DNA from: Collybiopsis luxurians FD-317 M1
Lineage: Eukaryota; Basidiomycota; Agaricomycetes; Agaricales; Omphalotaceae
Reading direction: 5' to 3'
Assembly (NCBI GenBank): GCA_000827265.1
Contig: KN834776.1
Location: 432,716-496,715, forward strand
Length of the DNA: 64,000 bases
A program made the translations under genes and the position numbers. The notes below the pieces were generated by a model. That model did not search any database. It was not told the origin of the DNA and saw nothing but the letters and a program-made list of their open reading frames with translations. The first letter of the stretch is position 1; each line of letters starts with the position of its first letter. Below, one piece after another: positions 22,973 to 35,055 of this stretch.

Positions 22973-24304
22973 TTAAGCTATTTCTGCGTCCTTGTAGGTA
23001 ACTTTATTCATCTCAACTGTGACTCCTCCAAGTGTTCCCCCCTCTCTGGATAGCACCGTGCTCACCGTGTTTGCCGTACGTTCAAATTTGATAGTATTAA
23101 CTTGTGTGCAACTGGCCAATCTATCCATTTGAGTACGCTGGAGTGTCGCCAGCATAATAATCAATACTGGATAGATTGCAGTGAGATGCGGAAAAACTGC
23201 AAACATCACATCGAAGACCAGGTTGGAAAGCAAGCGATAGCGGGTAATTAATACTAGAATCTACGGGTGAGTATCATCAGAGGCTGGTCCATATTTCATG
23301 ACTTGAAGACCACCTACCCATAAGCCACAGTATACAAACCCGGACTCCACAAGTATCATAAGCAGCTTACCGACCACAGTCCCGTCGCTCAGGAGCTGGC
23401 CAACCTCCTTTCTATATAACCTGCACATATTGTTGAGATTTGAAATAATGAGATTGAAATACGACGAGAAAACAGTGAGAAAACAAACGCACCACGCTTG
23501 ATATGCAATAAGGGACGTAGCAAAGATATTTGTAATTAGCAAAGGTAATGTTAAGATCAATGTGTCGGCCCCAGCGGGGAGCGCAAGGCCATTTGCATTA
23601 ACCTCTTCTTCAACTGTAAATGCCCCATCGATAATAGCTGCCACTATATGGATGTTATTCCTAACAATACCCGAATAGATGAGGACTGGGCATACTTACC
23701 GGCAGAACAGGACATGACTACCACAAGTGCAATTCTAACCTTTAGATTTTTCTGGTAGAAGAGCCATGCTCTGAGTGTGCACTGTGTTAGTCGCATATGT
23801 CATATACAGTAGAATTGCCAACACAACTTGCCTCCACACAACTATAGTATCACTGAGAACGTAATTTAGGCGCTCCAAGCAATTTGACACAGAAGTTAGT
23901 CATATTATCAAGGCAGAGGGGTCATAAGGGATAGGACCATAGACATCCACAAGTTTGAGCTGGAAAACAATACGAATAACCGAGATTGCCGTAGATGAGA
24001 TGAACATGACGCATATCAATGCTAACAGGATCTTCCGGGAAGTAGCTCGAAGCCCTCTGGCGCTGAAAATCGGTCAGCTTCTGCAAGTTTCATTAGTTGA
24101 AATATTGGAGTTGTACATGAGCAGATATCCTGTCCCGATGGCCAGCGCACAGTATATACCTACGCCATTCAAATTAGACGGAATTTGACCCGAACAAGCA
24201 CAACCACACACACCCCAGAACACATACTGGCAGCCAATAACGATGAGGCCGTCCTTCAGACTGAATATATCCGCGGCACTGAGGGGACCGGGCTGTGAAG
24301 CCAT
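22973..24304 (-). CDS. Seven-helix membrane protein of the VVWRAW family (divergent member)
   Basis: ATG at 24304 (MASQPGPLSAAD). Exons in order give GLIVIGCQYVFWG, IYCALAIGTGYLLM, ARGLRATSRKILLALICVMF, RLNYVLSDTIVVWR, AWLFYQKNLKVRIALVVVM, GADTLILTLPLLITNIFATS and LIAYQAW, LYRKEVGQLLSDGTVVGKLL, then ILVLITRYRLLSNLVF, AVFPHLTAIYPVLIIML and a Ser/Thr-rich tail ending KDAEIA. The VVWR/AW junction is a GC-AG intron (GCAAGT). A TGA near 23910 falls inside what is best read as an intron, because TGACTAAC just before it looks like a branch site and the phases match. The protein is multi-pass, and its architecture is that of the four genes at 51.4-63.1 kb. Function unknown. Confidence 0.7.
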
Positions 24305-24652
24305 TCCAGGAATTATGCGAGGAATGGATGAGGAAGCTGGTTCATATTTATACAACGTCGGTAAACTCGTGCACGCAGTACTGAAACGATCTCAAAGTAT
24401 CGACAACATCGGATGAGCTCAAATTCATCAAGAGGCACTGAGGGGGGGAATGTCTGCTGATGACGATTGATACTGGAATATGGAACTCTGATATTTACCG
24501 GTTTGATGATCGCATATAGCTGTTTCACAATATTCCGTTTTTGTTTCAAAGACAGCACACATTCTACGTGTTAGCGAAAAGTTGGAGTTATTCTTAAGAC
24601 TGTATTATAATCTTCCACGAGCAGAGCTTAATCCGAATACCATCTTCGTTAG

Positions 24653-25684
24653 CTATTTCTTTTGATCCAACACGAATACAATCCTCGCATGAGGGGTCAT
24701 CACCACACCCTGCTTCTGCTCGTCCTTCACCCGGAATCCGATCTCATAAATTGCAGCTGCATGGTTTCTTTCATCCAGGAATTCTCGCTCTTCTGAATTT
24801 GACGGCGCGCTAAGAATGAGCCGACTATCAAAGTCTGCATCAGTTTGTATAGGCCAGCTGAATGTCATCATTTCCGTTGTCTTGGGCTCATGACCCACAG
24901 TGTGCGTTATTTCCTGCGCAATCTTCACAATATCCTCTTCCCTGGATAGGACGTGTATGTGTGAGAAACCAACTGCCGTGTTTGGGTGCTGAATGTTCGA
25001 GGCAGGGCTAGTCGGAACCTAATAGAAGCCAAGTTAACCGCCTGAATACTAACATTGCACTCCAACTCACACGTAATTTTCGGGATATGATATCGCCACG
25101 GTAAAAAGGCAGCACTCCGATTCTGTCTGCCTCGACGGCAGATGTGATCAACCACTCGAGGACTTGGCCGTCAGGGTTCTTCCTCCCACCATGGAATTCC
25201 GGTTCATACAGTTTTCTCCCAGCTCGAGCGTCAATTATATCGGAGATTCGTTCGGTTAGCGAACCGTTGCCCAAGAATCCGTAGTCCACCCATCCGGGTT
25301 TCTGGGACGCCCAACGATGATTTTCGCGTGCTTTGCGTGGAGGAGATCCAGGAGGGTAATCAGACACATTCCTCGTGAATGAAATCAGTTCAAAATAGGC
25401 TCCGTCCCCGAGAACCTAAATTCGAGCATTTCGCGATGACAATTTGACTATTAGAGAAAGGACGGCTTACAACCAGTGCATTCGCTGTAAGTTGGTCTTC
25501 GTGTGTTCCACCACTGAGCACGCTAAACGATGGTTATGGTATGATCAGAGTAGACATTGCGATATTGAAGTAAAAAAATGTACTTGAATCCTAGATGGCG
25601 GAACTGTTCCGTGGTTTCTTGTACGGATGCTACTGGCGTCAGATGGACGACGTGGTCCAGTCGATTCGTGGACACAAAAGACAT
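24653..25684 (-). CDS. Glyoxalase-like domain protein (Glyoxalase_3 type)
   Basis: ATG at 25684 (MSFVSTNRLDHVVHLTPV). Exons join in phase: FRHLGF/NVLSGGTHEDQLTANALV, then VLGDGAYFELISFTRN, DYPPGSPPRKARENHRWASQ, KPGWVDYGFLGNG, LYEPEFHGGRKNPDGQ, LEWLITS, GVLPFYRGDI and VPTSPASNIQHPNTAVG, ending FVLDQKK at 24653. Conserved pieces are the LDH metal-side start, the ELISF strand, the HRWA and PGW segments, GGRKxPDG and LPFF/YxGD. They match the fungal glyoxalase-like fold, with about 290 residues expected. The substrate is not known. All introns (GT-AG) are short. Confidence 0.82.
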
Positions 25685-26795
25685 TAATAAGGAGCGAGAC
25701 TAGGAAAAGCTGATTGATCAGAGCCCGTTTATGAATCATTCTCGTGGGAGTACAGGCAATTCCGAGGGCATCAAACGTCATCATCTTCGAACCTTTTCGG
25801 ATGAGAGATGCCGTCACGCAGCACGCATGCATCGCCAGGGGAGAAAGGAAGGAAGGAAGGACTCAAGGAGGTATGTTTTATCACGGCACGTTGACCGCGA
25901 ATACGAGGCAGCTGGATAACGGCAGCACGATTGAACCACTTGCCCCTTCCACTCTTCTCTCCCAAATTGGGTCTCTTTGTTGAACATTTCTCCTGACACA
26001 ATGTTGGTATTGAAAACAAGGAGCAAAAAGTCTAGTAGCCATCGATATCATGCTCCTCAGCCACCTCTGTTGTGTCGCAGCCTAGAGTACAGCCTCGATT
26101 CCACATATTTATCCTACCGACATCGCCTCTTTCTGTGTACAGTAAGCCTTGAGTGGATCGAGCATCAAGAGGGAACATTTATGTAGATACGAGCCTTAGG
26201 AAGATGATTAGTCTCGCTTCAGAAACTGCGTGATCGTTGACCTAGCAAGAACCTCCAGTTACCCAGTGAATATGCAGTGGTAGGGTAGTAGGGAAACGGA
26301 ATCAGACCTGCTTTCCTATATTTAAGCTGGACATTGCTACTACTACGGCCAGTACTATGGACGGAGTGGCGGTGGATACAGAGTAACGGAATGTACTGAA
26401 TCATGTGATTGTTGCAATGTCAATGACTGGCGACAGAACCTTGATCTTGTACTAAGCAAGTTGTAGGGCCGTTAATTGTAGGTCCTTGTTGTGTCTTTAT
26501 TCTTAGTTTGCTCTTGGAATGCGCTTAGAGGCGCTGGTGTTCGCTTTTTGGACATACCATCATGACAACCCTTTCATTACATTCAAAAAAAGTACAATGG
26601 ACCGTGGAGACTGTATACATCTTACCTGCCACCGTTTGTCAACCATTCTAATCATCGTCAAGCATTAAGTTGCTCCTTATCTAGTGGGACCTGTACACTC
26701 GTGTCTGTTCTGTTCCTGTTCTTCCTTTCTTCCCCCTGCCTCCGTTCTCTATCTTCAGTCAAGAACAGTATCACTTCGTCTGTACTTTGTCTTGG
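25685..26795. other. Divergent intergenic region
   Basis: Between the glyoxalase-like gene (-) and the first orphan paralogue (+). Overlapping open frames at 25730-26030 on both strands reflect composition. No exon is supported. Confidence 0.4.
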
Positions 26796-27748
26796 ATGCG
26801 CTCTATAGCGCCGAGTCTTACAACTATTCCGGAAGTCGAAGTGGTCGAGACGCAGTATTCATTCCATGAGCCTTGGGCGAATACGCTACTTTTTGGACAC
26901 ACGGACATTGGTAACGGCGACTTTCACGAGCAATCTGCCTTTCCGGCAATACAATCCCCTCCAAAGGTTTTTGGATGGTGCGAGGAAGAGGAAGAACCGA
27001 TTCCCTTTCAGCTTCCGCGCCCATATGCAGAACCTGTGTACTCGAGGGGTAGCATCCAGCAGGTGCGTCTATCCAAACAGCTCCAGGATTTCTAAACACA
27101 TTGAGTGATGTTACAGATCGAAAGAGTCATGCAGACTAAAAGCCTCGTGTTCACGTACGCTGTCTCTTCACAACGAATCTACTCCGAAGATTTATTCGAC
27201 TATCCCGCATCCGATTCGGACTCTCCGGAAGCATCAGGACAGATCCGCAGCTTCGTCACCGACCCTTTTCTTGACGTTCCAACGGAAGTCGTGGAAGTAT
27301 TGCTATTTATCCCTGCGATGACGGAGCTGCATCCTTTTGGTCCCTTGTACAGTTACAATGAGGATATGTTTGTCTTTCGAGGAGCATTTCTGCTGGTGTT
27401 GGATGAGACCTATCGAGGGACTAGAGAGCAGTGGGACGTAATGCCTTTGGAGGTGCGTTTGGAAATGCCTTCAGTAAATCAGATGTAGTTGGTCTTACAG
27501 AGAGTACAAAACTTCATCCGGGGATTTTTATGTCCATTTTACAGGCAAAACAGTGGATATGGCAATCGCATGATCGTTTACTGAGCGAAGAACACTATCT
27601 CACTCGATATCAGTTGGTACGGCTGCCCCTTTCATCTGACCAAATTTCATCAGTGGATGGATGGGACCATTCCGATCGAGAAGTATGTTTTAACTCTAAA
27701 GCGGGGACTGGCGCCCCTTCAGAAGATACGACGGTAATGCAGGAGTGA
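26796..27748 (+). CDS. Orphan protein, tandem paralogue 1
   Basis: ATG at 26796 (MRSIAPSLTTIPEVEV). Exon 1 (26796-27062) ends RGSIQQ. Exon 2 (27117-27452) reads IERVMQTKSLVF, RIYSEDLFDYP, LLFIPAMTE, EDMFVFRGAFLL, YRGTREQWDVMPLE. Exon 3 starts at 27545 and reads LLSEEHYLTRYQLVRLPLSS, with a stop at 27748. A closer acceptor at 27500 would give a shorter end, and another intron near 27684 is possible. It shares the pattern RIYSExL, xMFxFRG, TYxGTRxxWxxMP and YLxRYxLxRxxLSS with the next gene. I know of no domain. Intron positions are conserved between the two. Confidence 0.7.
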
Positions 27749-28101
27749 TTTATTTGATAAAAATGGTTAGGACTGATTCAACATTCGGACATGTTGCAAT
27801 CTAACTCAAGGATGGACGGATTTGTTTAGCTTATAGATGCTACTATATGTATCGTGCAAACGAGGATAATAGATCTAATACGTAGTTCCAAAACCTTTCT
27901 ATATATTTCTAACAGTAAATAGCATATTCTTTTCACAAAACTGCCACGGTCGCGTTGCAACGCGTTACCTGACGCCACTATCCACGTGACTGAAATTGCC
28001 GCAGTGACCGTGGGCTTCGCAATTGTTGGTGAACGACGAACAATGGAAATCCTCAGATTGCCACTACTTGGACGCCTGAACTTATCGCCACCGCATTCAC
28101 C

Positions 28102-28107
28102 TATAAA
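28102..28107 (+). promoter_or_regulatory. TATA-like box
   Basis: TATAAA in CCTATAAATTTTG, 118 bp before the ATG at 28220. Confidence 0.4.
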
Positions 28108-28219
28108 TTTTGAATAGACATGTAGCCTCTTCTTTACAAGCTACTATCACCATTGTTCAAACAGGACCCCTACTTTTCTGACTTTCAAGCGTCAAGTTGA
28201 ATTTATTCCTCAAATCCCT

Positions 28220-28936
28220 ATGGAAATGTCTTCTTTCAGTCTTCAAAATGTTTCTAGGGCTTCTATAGCTAAGGTGCGGAGTACAGCTGTCCTAAAACTC
28301 TTCATAACATTAACTTTCCTCACCTGCCAGATTGCCAAACGTTTGAACCTGAGAGCTCTAGTAATTCCGAGGGCAGCTACCGATCGTATTTATTCTGAGA
28401 ATCTGTACGGCGCTTCCGACGAATCCAATTTTGAAGAAAGAAGTTTTATCTCTAGCCCTGTGTTCATGCCCGCTGTGGACCCGCAAAAGTCTGTGATGCT
28501 TTTCACCCCATCGCCCTACTCTCAGTGGCCCGTTTTGACGAATGGCAGGCGAGCTGAAATGTTTGCCTTTCGCGGGATCTGGAATCTTTCAGAGGACCCA
28601 ACGTATGTCGGAACAAGAAAGGATTGGGAGATGATGCCAGCACTTGTGCGTATACTTTTTGTCACACGTATATTTACTCTCCGAAGTTGACTGTAATTTT
28701 GATTTTGCTTCTAGTTTCAAGAAAACATTACTCGCTTGTATGGAGGACTCGATAGAATCAATCGCGTTGATTTACGGGAAAGCTATCTCAGTCGTTACGT
28801 GCTTAAGCGAACGTTACTTTCGAGTCCTCCGAAAGACGTTGATTTCTGGGACGGCTATATTGACATTGGTGAGGAACAAGCTCAAGATCCCGATTACGTG
28901 GACTCGTCCGAAGGTATGACGGGCTCGAGCTTATAG
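28220..28936 (+). CDS. Orphan protein, tandem paralogue 2
   Basis: ATG at 28220 (MEMSSFSLQNVSRASIAK). Intron 28274-28330 lies at the same place as the first intron of paralogue 1. Exon 2 (28331-28645) reads IAKRLNLRALVIP, RIYSENLYGAS, MLFTPSPYS, AEMFAFRGIWNL, YVGTRKDWEMMPAL. Intron 28646-28714 follows, and exon 3 (28715-28936) gives FQENITRLYGGLDRI, LRESYLSRYVLKRTLLSS and an acidic end. About 213 residues, no signal peptide or membrane helix. The first exon is much shorter than that of paralogue 1, which carries an additional ~70-residue acidic segment. Confidence 0.75.
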
Positions 28937-29640
28937 AAAGACGATGCCCAATATGTCGGCAAATTCCAATGCTGTAAAGGCCAACGCATTTTATGGGTAA
29001 AGTGTCCCAAAGTGGCTCTCGATTCCGTCGTTATTTTTGCTGTGCTTCTATTTCCTCGTTACCTCGTTTTCATTTGTTCCCTCTTTTTCGTTAATTTGAC
29101 TGACCTTATATCCTATTTTCTAGGAGACGAAGACGCTTGTCAAAATGGTTGTCGCTATTTTTTCGTGTCGATTCCTGCGGGAAGATATCAACACTGTTGT
29201 TATCATGCATTGCGGTATTGCATGAGTGAGTTCGAGGGGCCACAAGCTCAAGTAGGGCGACTCGATCCTAGTTTTTCCTTCTGCTGTCGACTCTTGTAAG
29301 ATTCGTTCATTCTACTCTTCCCTCCGGTTTTCATATCAGTTTAAATATCTTTCACCTCGTCAATTACTCTCATAGTGTCTCACCAAATTTCCGTCCCATT
29401 CGAGCGCTCAGGTTCGTTCACTTGTCTGAAACTTGATTCCAGTGCTGATTTTGGTTTTAACAGGTTCTTCTTGCTCCCAATTTCCGGCTCACCCTATCGT
29501 AGTAGTCGGGAACCCACTACTTTACTACTTTGCACGTTGCAGAGTGGTAGAGTACATGTACACAGTTTATCCTGCTCGAACATTCGTCTGTATATCCTCC
29601 TTCCGCTCCTCGCCCTCGTACACTTTGGCCTTCCGGAATA
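28937..29640. other. Pyrimidine-rich intergenic stretch
   Basis: Open frames at 29012-29299 and 29375-29648 begin with non-ATG codons and overlap in different frames. CT-rich runs keep them open. No exon is supported. Confidence 0.35.
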
Positions 29641-30123
29641 ATCTGTGATTATTTCAAAATACCCCCCGCTATTAATATCTTGTCTTCATTGTATTCACAA
29701 ATATAGAGCCGTTTGTCTTGTCTTCCATTTTGCGGGCTTTTCTCCGTCCTGTGTTTGAAACTAGAAAATGGTACGGGGGGGGCATCTTAATACTTACCCC
29801 TCTCCCTTCCTGTCCGACTTCATCTTTTACTTAATTTTCTTACAGAATTTGATGACTGCGGTTATTCAATCTTTTTTTAGCGAAATGGTACTTCATTAGA
29901 TAGCAATAGTACTGAAAGAAGAAAGGCTTCAAAATTTCGTGTAAGTTATGCATGCGCAGTAGTGGCTGCAGGTGGCCGGATTCTACGATCAACAAAGTTC
30001 CATCGGAATTGCATTCTAATCATTGATTCATTTGGAAGCATCGATGAAATTTCGCCAGTGACATCAAAAACCTCCGTTGGGCGTTGTGCTGCGTCAGGTA
30101 TTTTGACATTATCCGCCCATGTC
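29641..30123. repeat. 480-bp dispersed direct repeat, copy 1
   Basis: Nearly identical to 45867-46348. The shared sequence begins ATCTGTGATTATTTC and ends ATCCGCCCATGTC; differences are a handful of substitutions and one base in a G run. It holds a frame, the start of 29962-30201, that is conserved in the other copy (STKFHRNCILIIDSFGS). No terminal inverted repeat is obvious. It may be part of a mobile element or a recent segmental copy 16 kb apart. Confidence 0.8.
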
Positions 30124-31334
30124 CGTATCTATGATTCCAATATGAAATCTATGAACCCTCCTCAAATTCGAGATCCCGTTAAGCCTGACCGTCTACCGTG
30201 ACATTTCTTCTACTCTTGTCGTTCCGTGCACACGTGTGTAATTGCGTCGCCAAAGGGAGAGCATGCAAGTCCTCGAGGTCAAACATTAAACCCTGACTTT
30301 CGAATCTCGAAGATTGACGGTGATGAGTATACTGCTAATTTTCGCAGTTGGGATCCGAGGTAAGACTGATTCGAAACCTCTTTTTCTCTACTTCCGCTAT
30401 CTCCTGCTGCATCAAGCTTGACTTTTCACTCACGCTTTCGTATCCGACAGTTTGAATTCCGGCTGAGACGCGCAAAGTTCTGCAGCGCTTTCACGTACTT
30501 TGGGCGACTCTCCTCGCTGACTTTCTGTCGCATTTTCAACCTATGTCGTCAAGAAAAAATTTTTGTCGCGCATTCCGTGTGTGTGTCAGGTTTTGATACT
30601 ATGAGGTGTGCATATGTATATGTTCCGGAACAGAGGACAGGCTTCAATATCTCCACGTTAGCACACTCAGCGTCACATTAGTACCTTACCCCTCTCCACG
30701 CCCGCAACCTACGCACACACGTTCGACCCAATGGTGAGATACATTATATCACTTTAACTTCATTCTGGTTACATTTCTACGCCTCAAGGCGCAGTCAAGG
30801 CCGGCAACATACGTCCAGCCAGAACCACAACAAGATTGCGATACATTTCTCTCCATGTTTCCTGATTCCGATTCCCTGTTACTCGGTTTGCTTTGTGGGT
30901 CCCCATACCATATACACTACATTGCTCCGAAATCCTTTCCGCTGAAAATCCACGGCAGCCATTTGGTCGACCTTAGTACCTCGGATATTCAACATATCTT
31001 AGGCTAGTCTAGCTTAGCCAGCCGCACAATCGGTGTCCCTCACTAACAAAGGTTTCCCTTCCCGTAAGGCCTAAAACCCGAAACGGAATAGAACACATAT
31101 TTTCTTGCGGGTGCTGTTAATCTCCCAAAGTGTCATTGTCGACAAATAAAGTATGTTTCTCTCTTCTGTTTTTTTAAGTTTTTATTTTCCTTTGTTTTTT
31201 TTACGCGACTTTAACGAGTCTTACCTGGCACGTCGTCTGGCTCATGCATGGGTTCTCTGAACCGATAAATACCTCGCCTATGACAACCCCCCTCCTTTGC
31301 CACCCAGTTCCTGTAGTCATCTATCGCAAGAGAC
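30124..31334. other. Intergenic stretch upstream of the UbiA-type gene
   Basis: Cytosine/thymine-rich with no supported exon. A possible acceptor (TTCCTGTAG at about 31317) just before the ATG at 31335 leaves open an additional 5' exon of the UbiA-type gene. Confidence 0.35.
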
Positions 31335-32312
31335 ATGCTCATATCAGTCTTCACCCTTCTCACTCGCGAGATCAACATCTTTCTAGGATTCTCTTGGAGA
31401 GACTGGTCCGCCACCCTCATTCCAGGCTCTCTATTCTCCATGGGCGCGATGCGGACCCTTCCGCACGCCATCGACATATTCCGTCGCTACCTCTATCTCA
31501 TCCTCTGGCTTACGGCGTTTATCTATTTTTTTGATCTCTCCAATCAAATCACTGGTGTCGACGAGGATCGCATCAACAAACCCGATCGCCCTCTTCCCTC
31601 TGGAAAGGTCACCCTCGCCGGCGCAAAGAAACGCTGGGTTGTTTCCCTTCTCGCCTTCCTTGCCATCACGCTCTACCACCCAATCCTCCTTACCGAAACT
31701 ATCAGCTGGATCATCGTCGTGTACTTCCTCGAGGCGACATCTTTTGGCGATCACTGGTTTGTCAAAAGCTGTCTAGCGATGGGCGCCGGTACTTGGGCGT
31801 TGCTTCGCGGTTCCTGGAAAGCAATTGCACCCTTGACGCCTCTAGCTGAACGTTACGTTCTCGCAATGTCATTGTGGACAGGCTTGTTAACGCATATTCA
31901 AGACTTGAGGGATATCAAAGGTGACGCTGCGATTGGACGTCAGACGTTGCCTATAGCCATCGGTGACTCACAAAGTCGGTGGGTTATAACATTAAGCCTC
32001 ATGCCGGTGTCCCTGGTCGGACTTTGGATAGGCGGCATACTGGCCCTTGCACCCGTTCCAATCGTTGGAGCCCATGTGTTTCTAGGGTACCGTATTATAC
32101 AGAAAAGAGGGGCATTGTATGACCACAAGACGTATATGGTAAGTTGGTCTACCTTACTCGTTCAATCCCACTCAAGTTTCGAACCCTAGTTTTACACATA
32201 CCTCTTCTGCCTTATCTTGGCGCTTACCGCATTCGACGGGATTGAATGGGGTACCAGTTTCTCGCTGGTCTTTGACCATATCAAGCGTTCTTCCGTCCTC
32301 GAGGCTATTTAA
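31335..32312 (+). CDS. UbiA-family membrane enzyme (prenyltransferase or UbiA-type terpene cyclase)
   Basis: Exon 31335-32138 and exon 32190-32312 join in phase 0 to 308 residues, the usual length of the family. Both Asp-rich motifs are present: NQITGVDEDRINKPDRPLPS (NxxxDxxxDxxNKPxRP) in loop 2-3 and DLRDIKGDAAIGRQTLP (DxxDxxGD) in loop 6-7. These bind the Mg-diphosphate of an isoprenyl donor. About eight membrane helices surround them. In basidiomycetes such proteins either transfer a prenyl group to an acceptor or cyclise farnesyl diphosphate; sequence alone does not decide. A P450, a reductase-like protein and a zinc-finger regulator lie within 11 kb downstream. Confidence 0.85.
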
Positions 32313-33545
32313 GATTGCTTGTCAATTTCGGAACACTTTGTTTAACGCCTCTAGTTCATATGACGTACAATACACGAGTATTAGGTACCTTTTCATTTGT
32401 TGTTTACACGAAACTATGGCCAGTTCTTTATCGTTACTCTTTCCATTCAAGATAGATTATTAGATGTACATTTAATCTACATTTAATCACGGTTCATCCT
32501 CCCGAAGCAAGTTATTTGTTCGCTCTAGAGGCTTGGCATTTCTGACCACCCCGATTGAAACTTCTCTCCGAACCCGATGAATGAAACCCTCCTCTGTCTG
32601 TAGTCAAGCTTCAAACTAAATGGACGTATTGATTCTTGTGTATCGTCAAGTAACCAATCTCAAGCGAAGTCTCATTCAGCATCGTTACCAATTCCCACAC
32701 CAGCTAGAAGGAAATCTTGCATGACATGCATCCTTCCTTCCCTTGCGTTCCGAAGGATTCATGAAATGACTCCGGACTGAATAACCTCGCTTCCTATCAT
32801 GTCGTATCAGCTCAGGCGCATCGCATCGGAGTCCACTTTTTCTCAATTTCATGTAGGCGAGACAAGTTTGCGTCACGGTCCATCCTTGGCCCAAGTTCAA
32901 TGCGTACGACACTACAGCACTTGATGTCAGAATCAAGGGCCAATTAGAATGGGCATTAATATGATTACAATTGTCGAGTTGCAAGTATTCACTAATGTAT
33001 TCATTTCTTCAAAGCATTCAAGCGAAGGCCTAGGGTTGGTTTCTGTTGAAGGAACGACATGTGCTCGACGTGACGTCATAAGTAGCTCATATTATGTGAA
33101 TAGAAGGTGGTTCTACTCAGATATGAAAAGTGCTAGGCTAAGGAAGGTATGAGTTTCGACCCTTTTGAATAGTTTCTTATGTTTGATTGGCCGCCTTTTG
33201 CCGAATGTAAAGCGCCATGGCTTGAAACCGTGCTACCATTCAATCCAGTAAATTGTAGACGCACATTAGTGATCATTCTCTTTCGATTGAGCCATATTCT
33301 CATATCCCCTCGCAGTCAACCTTCAGGCTAATGATTGGGGAGGATGATATATTTTCATGATTATAAAGCCTCCTGTACTTTTAATAGACAATCAGGTTTA
33401 TGAAATCCGCAATTCATACGCCAGCATGAATTCATATTCTTGCTCGAACCTGAAACCACGTCGCCGAAACAGTTGAAGTGTCATGTACAATTTAGGTATT
33501 CTTGGTATCACGGCCATAAGAGTCGTAAACCCATGTAGTAAATCC
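32313..33545. other. Intergenic stretch
   Basis: No supported exon. Short frames on both strands lack motifs. Confidence 0.35.
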
Positions 33546-34060
33546 TTACCCAGATAGAGAATACCTGCGACCAAGCTTTGATCCTAGATCGTCATCTATG
33601 CTCCCGCTAAAAAGAATAATTATGTCAAGACTAAAATTTCTACAATCAGACAAATCCAAGGGACACTTGCTGAGGAGTCGATCTGAGGGTTTTGGAGCTC
33701 TAATAACATTACATTTGCAATGAAACGACGATAAGTTCAAAGTCAATAGTCGACATACCTCGATCTCCTCGTCGTTGCAATCAAGATGTAAGTCGCCCAG
33801 GAGCAGTTCGGTAATGAAAATGTCTGAAGAAACAATACCAGTAGATGGATAATTCATAAACGCCGTCTGAACTCTGGATTTCTTCCAACTTTAGTGGTAT
33901 CTGACTTAGCTCTACATGTACAGTAACGACTCCACGGTCACCTGCCCCACTATATCGACAGCTTCGGAGTGAATAAGGTTGCCGCGGCTATCTTAGGTCC
34001 GGAGAACTTTAAAGTGCCGCAACAATTCGTCTACGTCTTTGAAGTAAAAAAAAGCGGTTA
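33546..34060 (-). pseudogene. Degenerate coding fragment, copy 1
   Basis: The minus strand reads MNYPSTGIVSSDIFITELLL and GDLHLDCNDEE. Its upstream flank (TTCACTCCGAAGCTGTCGA, then GGGGCAGGTGA) matches the flank of the fragment at 35056-35300. The intervening frame is broken by stops. I cannot assign the family. Confidence 0.35.
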
Positions 34061-35055
34061 ATCATTCAAGCGGCTCCTATGGCAGACTGGTACAGCACAG
34101 CCCTGCAAGGTGGACACCCAATCAAAACTCTATCGACATGTCTTCAACGCTCATAGACATGCTCCGGTCCCTAGCCTGAGGAAGAATTTTTAGACCTAGA
34201 TTCAGAACTTAGGCAGGAGCTTCAATTCTTTTCAATGACCTGTTATGCGTATGAAATAGTCCACAAGCTGGACGCGTCATGATCCGGAACCGCACAATCG
34301 TAAATTCTTGGAAAAAACCGTTTGTATTGACTTTTTCAATTCACCAAGCCCTGTACTGGCCTTTCCGCGATTCTTTCATACATCACAATTAAAATAGGCA
34401 TACTTTTATATCACAAAGCAATAGTAGAATGAACGAAGTCCATATACTAACTTGATTGAATGAACTAATATTTGGGGTGACTACGTCATCGAAATATCGC
34501 GTATAGATCGATACAGTGTTTTGGTAGGAAAGATCCTGCTAAGTGGCACCGTCCTTTGCATGTCGGTCGCAAGAATACCATCTACTAATCATCCCCCCCT
34601 CCCACACATAACTTTTGCGAGGGTATAACCCTCATGCATGATCTAGAAACGAGCACTGCGCTGAAAATGATTAAGGATGTCAGAGGCCAAGAGTAAGCGC
34701 AAGTACAGTCAGTACTAGACCCAAAGCGGACTTAAGATAGCCTTGACATTTGAATATTCGCAGAAATTGAGCTTGCATAATTGATTTTGAGCTGGAACCC
34801 GAGCCCCGCGCCTCAAAAAATTAGAGCTTTCCCCGAGTCCTTGCGATGGGAGCCGATTTAACAATGGATACACCTGGATGAGTCGGAGTGGAAACTGAGG
34901 GCTCAGTGGAGCCTTGATAACATATGGCTTGTAAATAATGATTTCAATTCAACTTGAGAATCATTATCTTAATGACGGATTGACCAGGAGATTGGTATAC
35001 GTATACGATGTTTACACGCTGTTGACGATTGAACGGTGTCAAGATGCAAGTTAGC

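Larger units (their letters stand above)
19960..23290. repeat. Segmental tandem duplication, about 1.65 kb per unit
   Basis: The segment from about 19960 to 21480 and that from about 21620 to 23290 align along their length. Matching landmarks are CTTGCTGACCTGACATACTG / CTCGCTGACCTACCATACAT, the kinase 3' untranslated region (TAGCCAAGTTCTACC / TAGCCAAATTCTACC), the kinase exons, and a downstream piece of a seven-helix gene (ATAATAATCAAGACTGGA / ATAATAATCAATACTGGA). Divergence of roughly 25-30 percent by eye indicates an old event. Confidence 0.65.

Noticed and set aside
23900..23930. In-frame TGA in the minus-strand membrane gene taken as a nonsense mutation
   Set aside because: TGACTAAC is a good branch site, an AG follows about 25 nt later, and removing an intron that begins at a GTGGAT donor keeps phase 0, as in the paralogues.
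25731..26030. Several open frames on both strands
   Set aside because: They overlap each other in a promoter-like interval and have no motif.
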